Below are positions 59,008 to 64,000 of a DNA stretch of 64,000 nucleotides, in pieces; position 1 is the first letter of the stretch, and each line of letters starts with the position of its first letter. This DNA is from Gibbula magus. Its lineage: Eukaryota; Mollusca; Gastropoda; Trochida; Trochidae. A model generated the notes under the pieces. That model was not told the origin of the DNA and made no database searches. It saw only the letters and a program-made list of their open reading frames with translations. A program made the translations under genes and the position numbers. The stretch lies in the NCBI GenBank assembly GCA_936450465.1, contig OW388297.1, positions 29,530,387 to 29,594,386 on the forward strand. Direction: 5' to 3'.

Positions 59008-59117
59008 TTACTCATAACATGATAGGCTATCTTTCCTGACGTTATTGCCACGTGTTCTGATATTTTCTTGGGGAATGATCTCCTCTGGGAAGCATGTGTA
59101 CTTGTCTCGACATGCAC
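59008..59117 (-). CDS. Conserved terminal exon, copy B
   Basis: Same structure as 30621-30730: acceptor TGCATTTAG, a split Gly codon, 35 residues beginning ACRDKYTCFPEEIIPQ and ending KDSLSCYE, TAA. Both differences from copy A change amino acids (Arg to Cys, Pro to Arg) and lie at the exon's 5' edge. The rest is identical. No upstream exon was identified. Confidence 0.5.
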
Positions 59118-59773
59118 CTAAATGCAGTTTATGTGACGCGATTACTGATCGTTTATCATCACATGATTCATAGTCAAGTCATTTGTTCTGTACAAATATG
59201 GAATTTAAAAACACATTAGAACTTTGCTTCTAGTGATGTTTATTTACATTAATTGCATATAATTGTTCAGAGTATCTCTCACATTTTTATTACGAATCTA
59301 AAATAAATGTGCCTCAAAGGTTAAGTAATAATGTAATAAAGATGGTATTCGATAATACGTGTACGAATGTTTTCCAAAATTGTAATAATACTAGGACATG
59401 AAAATTCAAAGAGTAAAGTGCCAAACAGTATAAATGTCAAACACAAATACAATGTCAACCTACTGTTCGAAAATCTCAATATAGATTTGATCTGACTTGT
59501 TGTGAAAATGAGATAAAGACAAGTACAGTTATCTACAATACACAAATGGAACAAACATATATTTGTAATATAATATGAAATAAACATATTATTTCGGGAG
59601 GTTCCATTTTTATTTCAATTCGATGTTATTATGTTCATGCAAAGTTCTGAAATCCTAAGTAATTAGATGCTAAAAGGAAGGTTAATGTTAAAGCACACAT
59701 TGTTTCTTTTATTATCGGAATCACCATTAGACAGCCCTACTTCACTTGAGAAAGTTTTGCTGAAACCTATGGT

Positions 59774-59873
59774 TGAAATAATGACCGCAGACCGAGTGAA
59801 TATCTGTGATAACCATCGAGCGGTACGCGAGATGGTTGTCACAGATATTCACGAGGCCGAGGTCATTATTTCA
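59774..59873. repeat. 100-base foldback hairpin
   Basis: TGAAATAATGACC...GTGAATATCTGTGATAACCATC is inverted as GATGGTTGTCACAGATATTCAC...GGTCATTATTTCA around a 13-base centre. The arms are about 44 bases with one 8-base internal bulge. Transcribed, it would form a long stem-loop. Confidence 0.85.
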
Positions 59874-60424
59874 CATACACCACATGGTTATGATTGACAA
59901 AGTGACAAGTCGTTTTTATTTTCATTAATTTAAATTCGAAATAGTTACTTTAATTGAACGTTTTGAAATAGTTGCAATGTTGTAAAGCTTGAGTGAATTC
60001 TACTCTTAACATTGCTTCAACATCACGTGTACACTTCGCGAAATTCACGTGCAAATCGAGTCGTGTACATTCATTGTTGTCAAACAGAAATTCCTAGCAA
60101 GTAACCAACTGTTTATTTTCGTTTTTACTACATAAACTACATCACCTTTTCTTTGAATATATATGCAATAAAGATGATTTAAAAAAAAATTAAAACAAAA
60201 ATTTATAAGATTGTTTTTGACAACATATTATTCTGTTTTAACAAGCCATTCAGTCCATGACCAACTATCTACTGGCGTTAAGCGATCACCGTGGCTGCAC
60301 GGACGTTGTTCATTGCATCATGTGATGCACGGACATCATGCATGTCATGTTGCCAAGCTACGTTTCTAAATTCACGTGCTGCACACAATCAAAAGCGCGT
60401 GGTTGCGAGGAAGTGGCCAAAATG

Positions 60425-60494
60425 GAGTGGTCTGATATTTCAAACAATAGTACACATAATAAGAGTTTCAAGGTCTGTTCGGGGCGAAATGAAG
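60425..60494 (+). CDS. Possible plus-strand first exon
   Basis: ATG in a good context (GCCAAAATGG) opens a frame of about 24 codons ending at the strong donor GAAG|GTGAGT. Its phase (1) does not fit the acceptor at 61390 (needs 2), so an intervening exon would be required. Confidence 0.2.
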
Positions 60495-61308
60495 GTGAGT
60501 TACATTGTATTTGCTGTTTAACCGTATTTGACATTTTAGCTCATGTAATAGGGCGTTTTCGAGTGACCAAACGAAATATAAACATGTTCACGATAGTGTT
60601 TCATTTACAATGTCATACAACTTTGCTTGACAAATCGCCATAATGATTTTCACCAGGTCGTGTGATGATTGTCTTTACCATTTTGACATTACCGTCTCGT
60701 ATACTTTTGCATGTCATTTTCATTGACTTCAATAGCTCTTTATCGATAATCAATATCGAGTTTTAAATTGATGTCGTTGATTTTCTTGCTATCAAAATTT
60801 GTAATTTTATTATTTAGATATTTCCTAAATATTCTGCTATTAAAGATGCATCTAATATTGTTTCATAATATATTATTTGACTTTAATACGTGCCAACATT
60901 CCATAAGGGCGGATTTAAGTTCAAATAGTGTCACTCAACTTGCATACCCATCCCCAATCCGGCAATCGTAAAATATATCATAACTAATAGTTTCCAATTT
61001 AAATCGAGCAACGTCATTATACATGTGTAGAAACCGAAACTACACGTCCCATTTTCATGTACAGTAGCCATGACCTGTTTAACATTATCAACCATAATTT
61101 GTGATGATGTTTTGAGTCGATTATCACCAACATGGCAATTTTCGGCAACAGCCAGTACTTCCAGATAAAATAACACCATTTAAAACATTTGGCATATGTG
61201 ACCCCAAACGGCGCAATGGATGCACGTTGAAGTAAAGTAAAAGGAAGTAGCCTATATCACACATACACAAGTCTACAAAACTAATTCAAGATGAGACATC
61301 AGAAATAC

Positions 61309-61310
<2 letters not shown>

Positions 61311-61340
<30 letters not shown>
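61311..61340 (+). repeat. Poly(C) tract, 30 bases
   Basis: An uninterrupted C run about 50 bases before the acceptor of the exon at 61390. The length may be unreliable. Confidence 0.95.
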
Positions 61341-61389
61341 ACCAATTCATCATGATTCTGTTACTTATGTGTCACTTTTGCTTTTTCAG

Positions 61390-61546
61390 GGATAACCAAA
61401 CGAATTTAGCTGGGGTCGTCATTAAGAAAAGACAGCATCAAGGACCACCATCGATAGTGTGCGCTGAATTACGGGATATTAACAAACTAAGTGACTCATT
61501 TCATCGTACTTATAAAACGGATAACAAGAATGTGTGTGAACATTAA
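61390..61546 (+). CDS. Plus-strand terminal exon, unrecognised
   Basis: The acceptor is TTTGCTTTTTCAG, a phase-2 entry, then 51 residues (DNQTNLAGVVIKKRQHQGPP, CAELRDINKLSDSFHRTY, ending NKNVCEH) to TAA at 61544. AATAAA lies at 61566-61571, the right place for polyadenylation just downstream. The peptide is basic and polar with no domain recognised. Upstream exons are uncertain. Confidence 0.5.
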
Positions 61547-61790
61547 ACAAATTAAAATGATGGTTAATAAATTATGTGGATTCTGTCTCATGTTTTCTTT
61601 CATATACACGTATTTGCGATCGTTGATATTCTTTAAATCAGCTTATTTGTCGTATTTTGTTTAAACTAAATGAAAATATTGGCATGACAAAACTGACTGA
61701 AAAAAATGATGTAAAGAATGTCGAAAGTCACAAATCGAGGCAAAGGGTCCTTTAGACCCGCAAGCCGAGGGTAAGTTTTTTTTCGAGGTG

Positions 61791-61907
61791 CGATATGGTG
61801 AATATGGCGAGGCGAAGCCGAGACATGTTCACCATATCGAACCGAGAGGTCGGTTATCACGAGGTTGGTTATCTGATAACCAACCTCTTGATAACCGACC
61901 TCTCGGT
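61791..61907. repeat. Two adjacent perfect or near-perfect palindromes
   Basis: CGATATGGTGAA (61791-61802) is inverted at 61828-61839. Immediately after, ACCGAGAGGTCGGTTATC...GAGGTTGGTTATC folds onto its own inverse with the axis near 61874, giving a 67-base palindrome with two small mismatched steps. A weaker echo (GGTCGGTTATCT...) continues to about 61955. The palindrome GGGTCCTTTAGACCC lies just before, at 61745-61759. Confidence 0.85.
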
Positions 61908-62259
61908 TGCTTGGAGGTCGGTTATCTAAAAATAACTACCTCTGATATTGACCTGATAACCACACCACGTGGTGTATTCATAAATAATTCATTAGTTTAA
62001 GAACAGGTAGATGTTCTGGATAATCTTCCTATGCTTATGCATACCACTTCTTTATGCCCTTCAAAGATCTACATATATTTTATTTTAAAATCAATAGCAA
62101 ACAAGTTTGAATGATAGATATAAACAAGGGCACAGCTGTGAATTTGAAGAGCTTCTTGCAAATATCTTAAATTGTTTTTGTTAAAATGTTGTTAAACGAA
62201 CAGAATGATGTTTCAAGGGAACACAACACTCAGTTTTGGTGTCAGTAATAAACGTTCGA

Positions 62260-63320
62260 TCTAAAGATATAAACAAAGGCACAGTAGTGAATTTGAAGAG
62301 CTTATATTTTAAAACTCTTGTTAATGAATGATGTTACACAGGAACACGACACTCATCAGTTGTTTATTTCAGTAACGTTCGATATGCCTGCACAGAGTAA
62401 TAAAAAGGTTTCAATATTCGTCCTCATCAACTATGGAAGTAGGTGTGTCTCCCATGAATGAAAACGTAAACACATTGTAGCAGCAATAGTTCCTGTTATT
62501 GGAAGAGTTAAGACCGAAAAGGTGAATATGTGAGTATCATCTTAGAAGGAAAAAGCTGGAGTTCAGCAGCGACAGAATCCTGTAAAACATGTCCTGAGCT
62601 ATATACTCTAAATTCAAATTTGCCCAACTAAAAAAAATCTTTTTTTTCTCGCAACAATAGTTAATTCTTTGAAGAGTTTAAAAAATATTATAAACTTCTT
62701 GTAGCAATTATCTTATAATTTTACAAACGATTAACAGACGCCTTAAAATTCTTATTCAAATTATTTTAAAAACTGAAATAGACATTGTTAGACAATATAA
62801 TAATAGAAACGTACCATCTCTCTTAAAATAGGACAATTATAAATAAGTATTATATATAAACTAGCATAGCCTCAAAACTATCCGAATTCTATTTACATAT
62901 ATTTAGGCTGTTGTTTATAAGAGGATTTGCTTAGAGATAACTGAACTCACTTTCTTTTTGAGGATACTTCCAAAAATACAAAGCTAATTATTTTGGCTAT
63001 GGTCCATATAAAATAAACAAAGTTCGCAAAACATTATTATACATTTTCATTTCAGGACTATGTACACGTATGAGATGAGAATTCGTCTCGATGTTGACAA
63101 AAGTGTATGAATTCAAATTTCAGATAGCAAAAAGGTCGAATGACCTTTACTTTAACTTGATTCAGGAATATTAGGGAATTTTCAGAACATTCCGCAAAGT
63201 TTAAACTACGAAATAACAAATTATATTATGTCACAGATGACTTTCGGAAACTTTAAACATCTTTGTCGATAAGGTAGGTACGTCCAAGCCCCAACGTGAA
63301 GAAGAAGATTGCGCCGATGA
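62260..63320 (+). repeat. Duplicated block D (pairs with 53520-54420)
   Basis: Direct homologue of block C. An additional partial tandem copy of its first 150 bases lies just upstream at about 62100-62250 (GGGCACAGCTGTGAATTTG, GAAGAGCTTCTTG). Confidence 0.8.
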
Positions 63321-64000
63321 GAACACTGATTTCGCGTAGAAAAAGACTTTGGTAAATTTCCTGAAATATTATTATCATCGCCTGTTCAGTGTATTTGTCG
63401 AAAGGTCCAAAGGTTATAATCAAACAGCTGACAAGGACCTGTTTCAGAACTGAAATATGTTTATTGTTCTGAAGTTATAAGGAGGAAATGAGTGTCCACA
63501 GTTCTGTATTAAATGCTCAGTGTGCCCATTACATTGGTGATAAGAATGAACATTTCCTTAAACGAACATACTTGGAATACGCCTGCCGATTATAATAAAC
63601 GTTTCCTATAATGAGAGAAGACTGACAGATTGGAGAATTTATAATTCAGATTAACCACCAAACATCATTCAGTAAATGTTAACTAAAGACAGGAAAAGTT
63701 ACTGGCAATAGTTGATATTATATAAATCATTGTTCTGACACTAAAACACCTATGTTGCACCTGTCATTAAGAGCAAAACGATTCACATACCATAGGATAT
63801 ATACATATTTTTTACAACTGGTCATAGTAAAGACGTGTGAGACGTATTTCTCGCAGGGTGGTCTGAAATAAGGCTCATCATGCTGGATGTGCATTGTTAC
63901 GCTGATGCTTGCAGCTGCCACTGTCCAAAAGGCACAATAGCGATCTTAAAACAGTATATTATTCTCCAATATCAAACTGTTCTGAGATACTGATATCCTA
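63321..64000. other. No gene recognised
   Basis: AT-rich end of the window with no supported exon. Confidence 0.35.

Larger units (their letters stand above)
54443..59766 (+). repeat. Segmental duplication, copy B
   Basis: Direct homologue of copy A (27412-31385). It is longer because of a LINE inserted at 54853-55566, and because it has about 1.3 kb around 57290-58570 that A lacks, which itself contains two more cassette copies (57.4 and 58.25 kb) and the insertion at 57703-58228. It lacks the L1/Tx1 fragment present in A. Confidence 0.85.

Noticed and set aside
60291..60643. Overlapping plus frames of 76 and 101 residues
   Set aside because: They run through a strong donor at 60494 and neither matches the phase of the next good acceptor. 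Only the short ATG-to-donor piece was kept, at low confidence.
1..64000. tRNA or other structured RNA genes
   Set aside because: No GGTTCRANNCC B box with a matching A box and foldable cloverleaf was seen on either strand by eye. A tRNAscan run would be decisive.

Overview
This is a eukaryotic, intron-rich, repeat-rich window. It is AT-rich by eye, full of microsatellites, and carries several families of non-LTR retrotransposons and miniature inverted-repeat elements but no bacterial-style gene packing. The retrotransposon proteins (APE-type LINEs with C-terminal Cys/His knuckles, one with a 2A-like leader) and a repeat built around TGACCTTGAAAATAAGGTCA point to a marine invertebrate, most likely a mollusc. 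That placement is inference from repeat style, not from a marker gene.

Layout. 0-1.2 kb: two miniature elements. 3.9-10.8 kb: eleven or fewer short exons of one unrecognised gene on the minus strand, joined by splice sites whose phases agree at every junction. Its introns hold a minisatellite and a repeat with nuclear-receptor-type half sites. 15.3 kb: a GC-rich, frameshifted coding-like block on the plus strand. 19.65 kb: a CCAAT/CRE/TATA cluster. 21-22.1 kb: two well-formed minus-strand exons that may be upstream exons of the same gene. 22-27 kb: sparse.

27.4-31.4 kb and 54.4-59.8 kb form a diverged direct segmental duplication (copies A and B). Each copy was later hit by a different LINE fragment. 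Both keep a nearly identical 110-base terminal-exon-like frame, and a short cassette recurs at about seven sites within and around them. A second duplication pairs 53.5-54.4 kb with 62.3-63.3 kb. Palindromic TTCGCGAA arrays inside mariner-like ends sit near the edges of these blocks.

33.8-41 kb is a nest of related LINEs: a minus-strand fragment interrupted by a 395-base terminal-inverted-repeat insertion, a 5'-truncated plus-strand copy, and one long element with an open 1163-residue endonuclease/reverse transcriptase frame that follows an ORF1 remnant directly across a TAG. 44.0 kb has a minus-strand terminal-exon candidate. 45.1-48.5 kb is a CR1/jockey-like LINE with a 2A-like leader, dead through three frameshifts and one nonsense codon, whose tail has grown into a 400-base microsatellite. 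60-62 kb holds a plus-strand terminal exon with a poly(A) signal and two neighbouring foldback hairpins.

There is no operon logic here. The window is host gene fragments on both strands embedded in mobile DNA. Exon calls are read by eye from splice consensus and frame continuity, with no transcript evidence.
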